A stretch of 64,000 nt of DNA from UBA7396 sp034676185 (GCA_034676185.1 JAUCCN010000006.1:1-64000), one strand, 5' to 3'. Positions 1 through 11,857 are shown, counted from the first letter of the stretch. Made by a program: numbers and translations. Notes: generated by a model from the letters alone, not told the origin.

Positions 1-48
1 GAGATAGAATGTTTATTCAAAAAGAAATCGAGTATAGAATTTGAGTAA
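1..48 (+). CDS. possible 3' end of an upstream gene (partial)
   Basis: The first 48 bases are open in frame 1 and end in TAA, giving a 15-residue lysine- and glutamate-rich tail (ending SSIEFE). The start lies outside the window, so neither family nor function can be judged. A 43-base AT-rich gap follows before the next start codon. A stretch this short could be open by chance. Confidence 0.3.
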   Translation, partial: EIECLFKKKSSIEFE

Positions 49-91
49 TGTAATCCTTAAAATATAAAAAATAATTCATAACTTTATAAAC

Positions 92-889
92 ATGACTGAC
101 ATAAAACAACTTTTAGATGAAAATCTTCAATTAAAAAAAGAACTAGAAATACTCAATTCAAAATTAGGAAGAGTAAAAATTTGGATGGAAAAAGAAGTAA
201 AAGCTCAAACCCATAAAATTGCTAAAGTTAAAACTTCAAAACTTACTTCTTCGGTAAAAGAAGATTTCATTAGTGAAAATTTTGAAGAAGTAATAGCAAG
301 TAGAATCAATAGTTATTTTGGTGATTTACTTCTTCTCAATGCACCTAAAGGAACCATTGAAGGAATTACTTCAGCAGAAATCAATTATTATAATATGATG
401 AAAAATCCAACTATTGACGGATTTGCTGTTATTAGTGCCTATCATAAAGTTTTAGATTTATTTATTGAAAGTTTTATCACCAATAATTTCAGAAAATTTG
501 CCAAGAAAAAATGACAAACTATTTTAAGAGTCAATGATCCACTAGAAAAATCTCTCAATTTAATAATAAATTCAAAATATATTATGAGCGTTGGAAGACT
601 CTATTGACTTTTAAAAATGATAAAAGAAGAACAAAAATTATATGATTTTGGAAAATGTTTTAAAGATTATTTAGATAAATATTCAGAGTTAAAAATTATA
701 TTACTTGATGATGATTTTTTTGACAAATTTACTCGTCTCAATAAATCAGAAGTATTATCAAGCAAAAGACATTCTGGAACTATTTCAAAAAAAGATACCG
801 CAGAAGCAAGAAGAATTTTAATATGAGATTTTAGAGATAAATCCTCAATGATTTATAAAATATTAGAATGACAAAGTGTAATATATTAA
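92..889 (+). CDS. hypothetical protein with N-terminal coiled coil
   Basis: 265 aa when the three in-frame TGA codons are read as Gly; the standard code would break it into pieces. Residues 1-45 are rich in Leu, Lys and Glu with heptad spacing, suggesting a coiled coil. The remainder is mixed helix with charged stretches. There is no signal peptide, membrane segment or recognised catalytic motif. It is monocistronic: a strong hairpin follows its TAA directly, and the next gene starts 142 bases on. I do not recognise the family. The protein looks soluble and cytoplasmic. Confidence is in the reading frame, not in a function. Confidence 0.75.
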
Positions 890-942
890 AAAAATCATTT
901 CAAAATTATTTTTTCTATTTATAATTTTGAAGTGATTTTTTA
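888..942 (+). terminator. intrinsic terminator
   Basis: A 21-base stem (arms 888-908 and 921-941, one G.U-type mismatch) with a short T-rich loop follows the stop codon at 889. A-tract and T-tract ends mean it can work in either direction, but only the plus strand has a gene ending here. Confidence 0.75.
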
Positions 943-1031
943 TTCTCAATCTCCATTCTTTCCAAGATAAGTACTTGCTTTTTGAATACTTTTCATATAA
1001 TAATTGTGATTTAATTTTTAAGTATGAAAAA

Positions 1032-2483
1032 ATGGCAAATGAAACAGTCATAAGTTTTAAATGAGTAGAATTTAATTACGACCATAGAAAACCTATTTTA
1101 GAAGATGTAACATTTAATGTAAGAGCTGGTTCTAAAATTACTTTAATGGGACAAAATGGAGCTGGAAAATCAACTATTTTCAAGCTTATAAATGGAAGTA
1201 ATCAAAAACTCTCATGAACTATAAATATTGCTCAAAATGCAACTATTGCAACTGGATATCAAGTAATGCTTCCAGAAGATAAAGAATTAACTGTTTGAGA
1301 ATTTTTCAGAAAATATCATCCTGACAAAACTCAATTCAATATTGATAGAGATATAAAAGAAATTCTTGATGTTGTAAATTTAAAAGCTCCTTTAGAGAAA
1401 AAAATCTCTGCTTTTTCAGGAGGACAACAAGCAAGACTACTTCTTGCTGGAGCGTTAATTCAAAATCCAGATATTCTTTTACTTGATGAACCAACAAACA
1501 ATCTTGATAAAGAATGAATTTGGCATTTAACGACATTTTTACAAAATTATAAAAAAACAGTTATTGTTATTTCCCATGATGCTGATTTTTTAAATAGCTT
1601 TACGGATTGAGTTATTTATCTTGATAGTCATACAAAAACTACCGAACAATTTGTTTGAGATTATAACGATGTAGTGGAACAAATTAAAAGAAAAATTGAA
1701 AAAGATAATCAGGCAAATGCTCGTCTTGCAAAAGAAGCTGAAGCAAAAAAGCAGCAAGCTGAAGTATTTGCTCATAAATGATGAAAACTAAGAGCTGTTG
1801 CGAAAAAAATGAGAGAAGCTGCAGACGAAATGGAAGATGATATTGTTGATAGCAGAAAAGAAGATAAAACTATTAGAGAATTTAAAATTCCTCTTCAAGA
1901 TAATATTGGTTGAGTACTTTTAAAAATTAGAAGTGTTCATATAATAAAAAATGATGAACTCACTGTAAAAGATATTGAGGTTGATTTAAGAAAAGATGAT
2001 CATATTCTTTTAAGTGGTCCAAATGGAATTGGAAAATCTACTCTTCTTGAAAAAATAGTAAATGGTCAAGAAGACTGAGTAGAAGTAACCCCAGGAGTAA
2101 AAATTTGATATTATAGACAAGACTTTTCAAACCTTGATTTTTCTCAAACAGTATATGACTGTTTAAGAGAAGCTGCTGGTCCAGATATGGAAGAACAAGA
2201 ACTTAGAAGTGTTGCTGCTTGATTTTTAATCAACGGAGAAATTATGAAATCACAAATTGGAGTATTATCAGAATGAATGAAAGGACTCGTTGCATTTTGT
2301 AGACTTGTATTTTTAAAACCTGGAATTTTAATTCTTGATGAACCAACCAATCATATCAACTTTAGACATATTCCTGTAATTGCACAAGCACTTGATGCTT
2401 TTGAATGAGGAATGATTCTGGTTTCACATATCGATGAATTTGTTTGGCAAATTAGAATTGACCAATACTTAGATTTAGATTAG
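1032..2483 (+). CDS. ABC-F family ATPase (ribosome-associated type)
   Basis: 483 aa soluble protein with two tandem ABC nucleotide-binding domains and no membrane segments, the plan of the EttA/Uup/YkpA group that acts on ribosomes. Domain 1 has Walker A GQNGAGKST (residues about 38-46), signature FSGGQQAR and Walker B LLLDEPTNNLD with ISHD. A charged alanine/lysine-rich linker of about 70 residues follows. Domain 2 has Walker A GPNGIGKST, Walker B LILDEPTNHIN and VSHI. The second signature reads LSEGMKGL instead of LSGGExxR, so the second composite site may be weak. The ATG at 1032 is the only frame-consistent start; an ATG at 1024 is out of frame. Specific subfamily not assigned. Confidence 0.9.
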
Positions 2484-2488
2484 AATGA

Positions 2489-2520
2489 AATGGAAAAACA
2501 TATATGTTTTTCCATTTTTT
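2489..2520 (+). terminator. intrinsic terminator of the ABC-F gene
   Basis: Perfect 13-bp stem (2489-2501 with 2504-2516, sequence AATGGAAAAACAT) followed by a T run, starting 5 bases after the TAG stop. Confidence 0.8.
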
Positions 2521-2610
2521 ATAATTAAAAAATAATATATTATACAAGAATAAAATTTTATTTTTTCTCTTTTTTTATATAATAACAAAAATATCTCCTA
2601 ATTTTTTCCT

Positions 2611-3285
2611 ATGAATCAAACAAATATTCATCCGAGTTGGAATAGTATTTTAGAAAAAGAATTTTCACAGGAATATTATAAAAATATTGAAAAAGTAATT
2701 ATTGATGATGTGAATGCTGGAGAAATTATTTATCCTCCTTTAGATAAAGTGTTGAATGCCTTTGAAAAAACTCCATTTTCAGAACTCAAAGTAATTATTT
2801 TATGACAAGATCCATATCATGGATTACATCAAGCTCACTGACTCAGTTTTTCTGTACAAGATGGAATCAAACCTCCTCCAAGTTTAAAAAATATTTATAA
2901 AGAACTTCAAAGCGATATAGGATTTGAAATACCAAAAAGTGGAAATTTAGAAAAATGGTGTCATGAATGAGTATTACTTTTGAATGCTATTTTAACAGTA
3001 AAGGCCTGACTTCCTGCTAGTCATTGAAAAATTGGTTGGGAGACTTTTACTAATAATGTAATAAAATCTATTTCAGAAAATACTTCTTGAGTAGTGTTTA
3101 TACTTTGGTGAAGTTTTGCCAGAAGTAAGAAAATACTTATTGATACAAAAAAACATTTTATTATTGAATCTGCTCATCCCTCTCCTTTTTCAGCATATAA
3201 CTGATTTTTTGGAAGTAAACCATTTTCAAAAACCAATGAAATTTTAAAAAATATCTGAAAAAAAGAAATTGATTGGAGTTTATAA
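2611..3285 (+). CDS. ung: uracil-DNA glycosylase, family 1
   Basis: 224 aa, the normal length for family-1 UDG. It removes uracil from DNA to start base-excision repair. The water-activating loop GQDPYHG (residues about 65-71) carries the catalytic Asp, and its first Gly is encoded by TGA. The uracil-binding LLLNAILTV stretch and the DNA-intercalating loop HPSPFSA near the C terminus (canonical HPSPLSA) are both present. The preceding A+T-rich gap probably holds its promoter. Orthology is clear from motif order, and this gene is one of the best proofs of UGA = Gly in the window. Confidence 0.95.
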
Positions 3286-3399
3286 ATTTCCAATCTATTT
3301 TTAGTATTTCTATTCAATTTTTTATTTTCAAGTAAAATAAATTTTTATATTTTCTATTTATATGTTACAATGATATAAATAATATTATTATATATAAAA

Positions 3400-4272
3400 A
3401 TGAAAAAAATATCTACTTCGAAACTTGCTGAAATACTCAATGTTGATGTAAAAGATGTATTCAAATTACTACAAAATAACTGACTTATTGAAAGTATTAA
3501 TAATAAATGGATATTAACAAATAAATGAAAAGAACATGGAGGAGTTATTATTCAAAATTTTAAGTATGGAAATTATATAGGTTGGAATGAAGATTTTAAT
3601 CCCTATACTCTTTTTAAAATTGAAAAAATAAATTATATCACTTCAAGTGAACTGGCACCTATTTTTTCAACGAATTCAAGAAAATTTAATCTCATCATTT
3701 CTGAACTCGGATATATAGAAAAAACTATAAAATGATGGGGATTAACAAAAGTATGAGCTTTGTTATGATGAAAAGAAGTAGAACATTCTTCAGGAAAAGT
3801 ATTTGTAAAATGGCCTGAATCGTTAAAAGAAAATACTCTCTTACTCAAAGAATTTCATTTAGATAAATGAGCTTTGTTTTCAGAACAAACTGCGGAAATT
3901 GTTGATAATTTTAGGGATAAATTTCCAGCAAATTATAGAACAAAAGATGGACACAATGTCAGAAGTAGATGAGAAGTAATTATTGATAATATGCTCTATG
4001 AATATTGATTAGTACATGCTTATGAAAGAAAGCTTCCTGTTGAAGAAGATGTCTATTCTGACTTTTATATTCCCGCAAGGCTCGGGTCAAGTGCTGTATA
4101 TATCGAATATTGGTGAAAAGAAGATTCTGAATACACTCAAAGAAGAAAAATAAAACAAGAAATTTATAAAAAATATAATCTCAATCTCATAGAATTAGAA
4201 AATAATCACATAGATAATTTAGATGATTATTTGCCAAAAATGTTATTACATTTTTGAATTAAAGTTGATTAA
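3400..4272 (+). CDS. PD-(D/E)XK nuclease-like protein with N-terminal helix-turn-helix
   Basis: 290 aa. The N terminus (STSKLAEILNVDVKDVFKLL) resembles a winged-helix or IF2-N-like helical module, and a second similar helical stretch follows at about residues 85-110. The C-terminal 100 residues carry RSRGEVIIDNML, then an Asp in SDFYIP and a Glu in VYIEYWG, the layout of a small PD-(D/E)XK fold. The helicase gene starting 6 bases downstream contains a closely similar nuclease-like segment (PDFYLPDYDVYIEHFG), so the two genes probably act together on DNA ends or repair intermediates. A -10-like TACAAT lies at 3366-3371. Nuclease activity is inferred, not shown. Confidence 0.65.
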
Positions 4273-4277
4273 TAATT

Positions 4278-6890
4278 ATGACTATTCTTATTTATATCCT
4301 CCTATTTTTAATATTTATGTTTCCCTTTTTATGATTCTACAAAAAATATAAAGAAAAAAAAGTAGAAAAAATTATTCCCGTTCTCAAAGTTGATATCAGT
4401 GATTTTTTGCAAGAAAAATCACTGTATGATATTGCTTTGGAAAAATGATTTTACATAACAAAATATCAAAAAGAAAAAACCAATTCTCTTCTTTCAGAAA
4501 TAGAAATGAGAGTAAATGATATAAAAAAAGATTTTACTTATATTTCTGATACTCAGATTTTAGAATGAATAAAAAATTTCTTCATTTTTTATGAAAATTT
4601 TACAAAAATAGTAGAAAATATAAATAAAAATTATTATGATAAAAAACTCCAAGATGTGGGGTATTTATTTCATTCTTTAGAAAAATATCCGCTTGATCTT
4701 TATCAACAAAAAGCAATTGTGACTCCTGAGAAAAATCTTTTAGTTATTGCTGGAGCTGGTTCTTGAAAAACTTCTACCATTGTTTGAAAAGTACAATATT
4801 TAACAAAAAGTTTATGAGTTCATCCTTCAGAAATACTTCTTATTTCTTTTACCAGTGCTTCAGCTAAAGAGATGAATGAAAGAATTGAACAAAAACTTTG
4901 ACTTTCACTCGATGTAAAAACATTTCATAAATTATGACTTGATATTATTAAACAAAATGGATGAATCAAACAAAGTATTATTGAAAATAATAATATAAGT
5001 GATTTTAAAACCTATCTTTCTCTTGAACTTATTCCCGATATAATTCAAAAATCAAGTGAATTATTTATAGACTTTTTTCATTATTTACTCAAAGATAATT
5101 CTTACGATTTTCAGTTTGATTCTATGGAATCATTTGAAAATTATAAAAAATGAAGTCAAGAAATTTCTCATATGTCATTTTTATGAGAAAAGCTAAAAAG
5201 TAATCAAGAAGTACAAATCGCAAATTTTTTATTTTTACATGGAATTTCATATAAATATGAAGCAAATTATGCTATTGAAACAGCAAATGAAGAGTATAGA
5301 CAATATAAACCTGACTTTTATCTTCCAGATTACGATGTGTATATTGAACATTTTTGAATAGATAAAAATGGAAATGTTGCATGATTTTTTTGAAATGGAA
5401 GTAAAGCATCATATCAAGAAGAAAATCAAAAATACAATGATTGAATGCAATGGAAAATGAAGTTACACAAAGAAAATAATACAAAACTCATTATCACTTA
5501 TTCTTATCAAGCATTTTATGGAAATCTTATAAATGAATTAAAATCTCAACTAATAAAACTAAATATTCCTCTCAAACCAATTTCGAAAGAAGAAATTCAA
5601 GAAAAAATAAGTGATAAAATAAAAACTGAAACTTCTATTTTTTCTACTCTTGTATTAACTTTTTTAAATCTTTATAAATCAAATAACTCAGACTTTTCTG
5701 AGTTAGAAAAGAAACAAAACAATATATTCACAACGGGATATAAACTGAAAAAATCATGAATATTTTTAAAAATATTTAAAATCATCTTTGATAGATATGA
5801 GCAATTTTTATCTGAAAACAATGCTATTGATTTTCATGATATGATTAATAAAGCCACTGAATATATCAAATCTGGACAAGTACATATTCCTTATAAATAT
5901 GTAATTATTGATGAATTTCAAGATATTGGAACTGGAAGATACAAACTCATCAAATCAATTTTAGAAACCAATAATGCTGAACTTTTTTGTGTTTGAGATG
6001 ATTGGCAATCTATTTATAGATTTTCTGGATGAGATCTTAATATTTTTACAAAATTTGAAAACTTTTTTCCATATTGAGAAAAGATTTTTATCAATAAAAC
6101 TTATAGATATCCGCAAAAAGTAAATGAAGTTACAAGAAACTTTATTATGAAAAATAAAGCTCAAATAAATAAAATTCTTGAATCATGAAATCTTTCCACT
6201 CAAAATGATGTATATGAAATTATTTTCTATCAAAATGACACTCATAAAAAAGAAATGTTAAAAAATTTAAAGGAAAAATATAAAAATATCATCTGAATTT
6301 GAAGAACAAAATCTGATGGAAATATTTGTAAATGAATTATCGATTATAAAACGGTACATTCTGCAAAATGATTGGAAGAAGATTATGTAGTTTTAGTAAA
6401 TGGAAATAGTGGAACTACTGGTTTTCCAGTTGAAATTCAAGATAGTTTTTTACTTGATTTGGTATTATCTGAAAGTGATAATTTTGATTATTCTGAAGAA
6501 AGAAGATTATTTTATGTAGCGCTCACAAGAGCAAGAAATAAAACTTTTGTCTTAACACAGATCTGAAAAACATCTACTTTTGTTCAAGAATTAGCAAATA
6601 TTTTATGAGTTTCTTATACTGCTGAAAAATGTCCAAAGTGTGAAGCTTGATATATTGTAGAAAAAGATCACTATAAAAAATGAGCTTTATGATGTTCTGC
6701 TTATCCCAAATGTGATTTTACTATTTTAACTTTTATGCCATTTTGAAAATATAAATGAACTGCATTTTCTCAATTACCAAAAGATTATATTTCTTGGATG
6801 AAATCAACTTTTTCACAAGAAGAATACAAAGAAGTTTTAGAAAGTATTCAATATGAAGAAAATAAAACAAATAAAAAAGATACTATTTAA
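4278..6890 (+). CDS. UvrD/Rep-type SF1 helicase with nuclease-like insert and C-terminal zinc ribbon
   Basis: 870 aa. It opens with a hydrophobic segment (residues about 3-19), so it may be membrane-tethered. Walker A AGAGSGKTS is at about 157-165 and an insert with PDFYLPDYDVYIEHFG (PD-(D/E)XK-like) at about 345-362. Motif II VIIDEFQDI is near 541-549, WQSIYRF near 576 and motif VI ERRLFYVALTRARNK near 740-754. A Cys4 ribbon CPKC...CSAYPKC at about 785-810 resembles a topoisomerase I zinc finger. This is the layout of helicase IV-like SF1A enzymes, which translocate 3'-5' on single-stranded DNA. It begins 5 bases after the nuclease-like gene and is probably co-transcribed. The terminal Ile-TAA is 21 bases from the convergent trpS end. 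Confidence 0.85.
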
Positions 6891-6911
6891 ATAGTACCTT
6901 TTTCTAATTTT

Positions 6912-7895
6912 TTATAATCCAACTAACTCAACAATATCATTATATTTTTTAGTAATTAAATCTCCCGCAATTTTATTTCCAACTTTTAATTTTTCTTCAA
7001 TAAGCGAATAATCATTTTGATACGCGAAATATTTTTCTCTTGGTTCTCTAAAATATTCTAAAATAATATCAAGAAGTTCTAGTTTTGCATGTCCATATCC
7101 ATAATTTCCTGCTAAATATTTTTGTCTTACTTCATTTTGTTTTTCATCTGATGCAAATAATTTGATAAGTGCAAAAACATTACAAGTATCAGGATTTTTG
7201 GGAAGCTCTAGTGGTGTATCATCAGTTACAATTGACATAATTTTTTTCTTCAATTCTTTTTCTGAGGCAAAAATTGGTATAAAATTATCATAACTTTTAC
7301 TCATTTTTCTCCCATCAGTTCCAGGAATAATTCATAAATCTTCACTGATTAAATCCGAAGGAAGTTTAAAAAATTCTCTATTATATGTTTTATTAAAATT
7401 TTCAGCAATATCACGAGCAAATTCGATATGTTGTTTTTGGTCTTTTCAAACTGGGACTAAATCCGCATCAAAATTGATAATATCTGCAGCCATTAAAATT
7501 GGATAATTAAAAACTGCCATATTAATATCTGAATTTTTTGCTTGGCTATCTTTAAAAGAATGAGCTCTGAGCATTAAACTATAAGGAGTTACACTCGTAA
7601 GCATCCACATAATATCCGTATGATGATTTAGTTTTGATTGTTCAAAAACAATAATTTCAGAATTTTCAGGTAAAAATGCAAAATATTCCATCAAAACATT
7701 TTTCTTATTTTGAGCTAAAGTTTCTCTATCGTGAACTGAGGTAAGCGAATGCAAATCAGCTAACATTAAAAAAGTTTTATTTCCAGATGAAATATCAATA
7801 ATTGGTTTTACTGCTCAAAGATAATTTCCAACATGCATTCCATTTCCTGTTGGTTTTACTCAAGTTAATATAGTTTTTCCTTTTATTTTTGTCAT
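6912..7895 (-). CDS. trpS: tryptophanyl-tRNA synthetase
   Basis: 327 aa class I aminoacyl-tRNA synthetase that charges tRNA-Trp, typical length for TrpRS. The HIGH-type motif is GNGMHVGNYLG near the N terminus and the KMSKS loop is GRKMSKSYDN near residue 195. NFDADLVPV and GKQ-type residues lie between them. The track breaks where TGA encodes Gly. The start is ATG at 7895; upstream, 7930-7990 can fold into an imperfect stem with CCAAT/ATTGG at its tip, which could terminate the preceding gene. No T-box is recognisable. Confidence 0.95.
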
Positions 7896-8027
7896 AATTT
7901 TTTAGTTATATTTTAATTGATAAATAATTTTTTCATATTATTTTTGTTCTTTCAAAAAACTCGACCAATAAAATTGGGACTCAAACAGTTTTTCAATAAC
8001 AAAAATAAAAGAAAAAACTTACTCATA

Positions 8028-8567
8028 CTATTTGTCAACAATCACATCATCTACAATATACTTCTTTTTTCTATTTTCTAACACTTCTTCTCTTTGTTCT
8101 TGTAGATATTTAAGTAAAGTATACGGATGAGGCATAAAACGAAATATTCTTTCTTCTTTCGTTTGAAGTTCGATAGTTATTCTTCCATATGAGAATACAT
8201 TTGAAATAAATCATCTAGAATATGCATCTAATTTTATAATTTTAAAAGCATCTATGACTTCAATATCATTTCTCAAGATAAGTGAAGCATTGATAACAAA
8301 AATCTGATCTCAAGATATAATAAATAGATAATTATAAAATTCTATCATTGCTAAAACAAGTTTGAAAAATGAATAATTTACTAAAATGAAAACAAGAGGA
8401 AAAATAACATAGACTACTAAGTCATTTCCTAAAGCTTCTCTATAAAAAACTCCTATAAACGATAAAATAATTGCAAATATTAAAATAAAAACAAATTTTA
8501 TTAAATAAAGAGAAAGAAGTACCCAATGTTTTCTTATAATAATATTTCCATTATGTTCTTTATACAT
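8028..8567 (-). CDS. membrane protein with PH-like domain
   Basis: 179 aa. Two hydrophobic segments (residues about 17-41 and 48-72) are followed by a C-terminal part (GDQIFVINASLILRNDIEVIDAFKII onward) patterned like a bacterial PH (bPH2/YdbT-type) domain. I chose the ATG at 8567 rather than TTG at 8573 because the ATG overlaps the stop of the upstream small gene (TAA at 8562-8560), a usual translational-coupling arrangement. Function unknown. Domain assignment rests on general pattern only. Confidence 0.7.
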
Positions 8568-8790
8568 AGACAAATTTTAAAATAATAAAAATAGATACAA
8601 AAAATAATATCACAAATAATACAAGTATTATTTTCTTTAATGATTTATATATTCATTTCAATCCTTCTACTTTCGTATAACTTATATGTCTTTCATTTAA
8701 ATTTTTTAATCTTTTTATTATAAAATAATAAACAAAAACTAAAAATATAAAATAAAGAATAATTCAAAGAGATACGGTGATTGTATTCAT
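8560..8790 (-). CDS. small two-helix membrane protein
   Basis: 76 aa, too short for most ORF callers once TGA is read as stop. It has hydrophobic segments at about residues 4-26 and 53-74, separated by a basic loop (KRLKNLNERH...YTKVEGLKG). Its 3' end overlaps the start of the PH-like membrane protein by 8 bases, so the two are likely translated together and may form a membrane complex. No family recognised. Confidence 0.6.
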
Positions 8791-8850
8791 AAATTTAAAA
8801 GTTATTTTTATGTATTTTTATTATATTCTTATTATCAAATAAGCAAATTT

Positions 8851-10035
8851 TTAGAAATTTTCTAAATAAATGTCCTCTCAAGATTGAGCATCAAAACTAT
8901 CAAGCATATGTTTTAAAATATAATCAATACTTTTTCACTCAAAAGTATTTACTTTTTTCTTAATCGTTCTATATATATCTTTAAAATTTTCACTTCCATG
9001 ATTTACTTCCACTTTTGCTTCTAAAAGTGCACTTAAAATATCTGCATATTTTACCATTTTTCCCTCTTGTCCTTCAAATGGATGAAGCATATATGGAAAT
9101 ACCTGATTTTTATAACTTTCAGGAATATAAGAAAATAAATAATCATTCATCATATCAATTTCTACTTTTTCTAAAAGTTCAACAAATCCTGGAACTGCTT
9201 TTTTTGTTGGTGTGATAATATCTCAAGTAATTGCTTCTGGAATATCATGATACATTGCTCTTAAAAGCATTTCTCACATATCATAATTTTTTCCATTTTC
9301 ATTTTCAATCATTACCAAAACATAAGTAATAAATGTAATCAACACTAAATGCGACATCACAGAAATTGGGAAAATACGACTTTGTTGATTCCATCTCATA
9401 CAATACGAAAGTCTTCTGATATGAGAAAGATATTTTAAATAATCCTCATTTTCAAGTAACTCTTTCATACTTGTGAGTTTTTGTGCACTTTCCTCAAGTC
9501 ATTTTTTGATTTCTCTCAAAGGAATTTCATATATATCACTAAAAATTTTTGCATTTACTTCTGATTCTTTCCATCAAGCAATTTTTTTTGCACTTTCAAT
9601 AATCAGTAATTCCGTTTCAAAAGAAGTATTTTCCATCACATTTTTCATATCTTCTTTGAGATATTCTGGTGCATCAAGTGACAAAATATAATTCAAAGCT
9701 TTATTTTCCAATTGAGAAAATATTTCAGGATCATTTTTTAAAATATATGTTTTTGTTCCTGAATTTATATCTGATAATACTAAACTTTTTAATGATTGAA
9801 ACATAATTCTTTTCATCAAAAATTCTCTATTTACCGTATTTCAATTTTGTTCTTCCAAATAAGCAAGAAATTGTGCAATATGCATTGTATAGCCAACATT
9901 ATCAAGCAAACACATATCTTCAATACGAGGATAATTATTCCATCTTTTCATTGAAAGACCTCTGGTAAGCATATTTTTTACTATCATTCCAATCATAAAA
10001 TATTCTATAAAAAATAAAATCTTGAAAAAATACAT
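8851..10035 (-). CDS. HD-domain phosphohydrolase, YfbR-like
   Basis: 394 aa. The C-terminal half has the metal-binding pattern of the HD superfamily: His in SVMSHL, HD in MYHDIPEAITGDIITPTK, and Asp in KYADILSAL. The run HDxPExxTGDxxxPxK is diagnostic of the YfbR/HDDC branch, whose members dephosphorylate deoxynucleoside monophosphates. The N-terminal 190 residues are helical and of unknown role. A methionine at about residue 33 could be an alternative start if the hydrophobic leader is not used. It is divergent from the glycosyltransferase gene, sharing a 45-base intergenic region. Confidence 0.75.
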
Positions 10036-10080
10036 TTTTTTCCTATACTCCCATTATATGTAATACATAAAAAATGAAAA

Positions 10081-11124
10081 ATGAAAATTTGAATTGATAT
10101 CAGAAATACCTCAAAAAATAAAAAAAGTTTTACAAAAGATTTTGTAGAATATTTATTTTTACATAAAAAAGAACATTTATTAAATGTTTATGCAGATAAA
10201 TTATTTGAATGAGAAGCCAAAACTGCAAATGAAAAATTCTCTACTTTCTGGTGAGAACAAACTCTTTTTTTACAACAATTAAAAAAAGATAAAAATGATG
10301 TTGTTATTACTTTTGATGAAACATTTCCTGTTTTTTATAATTGAGATGTAATTCAAGTAATTCCGTCTCTTGAAAGTATTTTGTATCCTGATTTAGAAAA
10401 TACAAAATTATTAAAAAAATATTCTCATCTCTATACGATCAAAAAAAATCTTAAAAATGCAAAAAAAATAGTTTGTTTTACTGAAAATACACAAAGAGAA
10501 CTCAATGAAAAACTCAATATTTCAGAGGAAAAAATACTTACTATTGCTCCATTTTTTCCTTCTTCACCAGAAGTGAATTTGACTATCGATGTAAAAGCAA
10601 AACTTGGAATTCAGTGAGATTATTTCATTTATGATTATAATTATTATAGCAATAATAACTTAAAAAGAGTGTTAGAAGCTATCAAAGAAATTGCAAAAAC
10701 AAGAGAAATATTTTTAGTGATTTTAGGAAATAAAAATGCCAATAATAGAGAAATTAGAGAACTTATTCTCTCTCTTGATATGAGTAAAAATATACTTTTT
10801 GCTGGAAATCCTGATGGAAATGAACTTGGATCATATTACAAAGAATCTCTTGGTGTTTTATACCCAATCATTTATGATAATTTTCCAATGACTTTAAATC
10901 ATGCTGTAAATTATAATACTGCTATTTTAGCGAGTGATAATACAGAAACAAGAAATATTTTTGGTGATTCTATTACTTATTTTTCACCTATTTCAGTAAG
11001 TAGTATGGTAAAAAATATCACTATATTTTTAGAATCAGATAAAAAAGAAGTGAATTATGAAGAAGTAAAAAATAAATATAATATCAAAGATTTTTATAAT
11101 AATTTAATTTCTATCATCAGTTAG
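10081..11124 (+). CDS. glycosyltransferase, GT-B fold (family 4-like)
   Basis: 347 aa. The C-terminal half has the family-4 pattern: IVCFTENTQRELNEKLN, a Rossmann strand, IFLVILGNK, ILFAGNPDGNELGSYYKES and the donor-site run GVLYPIIYDNFPMTLNHAVN (E/D replaced around the usual EGFGLPxLEA). It probably adds a sugar from a nucleotide donor to a cell-surface glycan. It is soluble or peripheral with no membrane helix. The 3' end abuts hrcA (1-base gap), implying co-transcription. Substrate cannot be predicted. Confidence 0.8.
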
Positions 11125-11125
11125 T

Positions 11126-11824
11126 ATGTCAAATTTAACAGGAAGAAATATTGAAATCCTAAAAATTATTGTAGAAGAATTTTTGCAAACTTGAGAAGTT
11201 CTTGGAAGTAAAGCTTTGCTCAAAAAATATGATTTATGAGTAAGTTCTGCAACAGTAAGAAATGATATGGCAATGTTAGAAGGTTTAGAACTTATTTATC
11301 AACCTTATAATTCTGCTGGAAGACTTCCAACTGCAAAATGACTCAGAGCATTTATTTCATATCTTATGAAAGAAATGCCAAATCATTTTTTGGAAGCAAA
11401 AGATGTAAAAATGAAATCAAATGATGTAAAAACTCTTGAAGATTTTATTTATAATATCACGAGTGAATTGGCAAAAAAGACTGGCGAAATTTCTTTTTTT
11501 ATTTCAGAAAAAAATGGGATTTTAGAATATTCTTGAATTTCTCATTTTTTAGAAAATAATTATAAAATGCTTGGAAACAGCATTTTCTCGATTATAAAAA
11601 TGCTGGAAGATAAAAATAATTTTATCAGATTTATCTCTTCTCTTCCACTTCAAGAATGAGTAAATATCTTTATTTGAGAAGAAAATATTATTCAATTTTT
11701 GCGTGATTATACTATTATTTTAAAACCAGTTATTATTGATGGAAATGTTTGATATATTGGGTTGATTGGTGGTTTAAAGATGAATTACAGTTTTAATATC
11801 AGTGCTCTGAGAGGGATAATATAA
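11126..11824 (+). CDS. hrcA: heat-inducible repressor HrcA, short form
   Basis: 232 aa against about 340 in most bacteria. The N-terminal winged helix is clear: VSSATVRNDMAMLEGLELI followed by QPYNSAGRLPTAKGLR, nearly the HrcA consensus (SPATIRNxMAxLE...QPHxSAGRxPTxxGYR). The central dimerisation region is shortened, but the C-terminal strand pattern (YIGLIGGLKMNYSFNISALR, as in HrcA IGPxRMxY) is kept. HrcA normally represses groE/dnaK operons through CIRCE operators. No CIRCE and no chaperone gene is in this window. It is joined to the glycosyltransferase upstream and ends in a strong terminator. Confidence 0.88.
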
Positions 11825-11857
11825 AAAAGAAAGTTAAAAATTTAACTTTCTTTTTTA
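11825..11857 (+). terminator. bidirectional intrinsic terminator
   Basis: Near-perfect stem, arms AAAAAAGAAAGTTAAA and TTTAACTTTCTTTTTT, after hrcA. The convergent gene on the minus strand ends inside it (stop at 11844-11842), so it probably serves both. Confidence 0.8.

Noticed and set aside
7896..8027. T-box leader for trpS
   Set aside because: Too short and no T-box or specifier loop; the hairpin fits an upstream terminator.
8568..8573. TTG start two codons upstream of the PH-like membrane protein
   Set aside because: The ATG at 8567 overlaps the stop of the coupled upstream gene, a better start.
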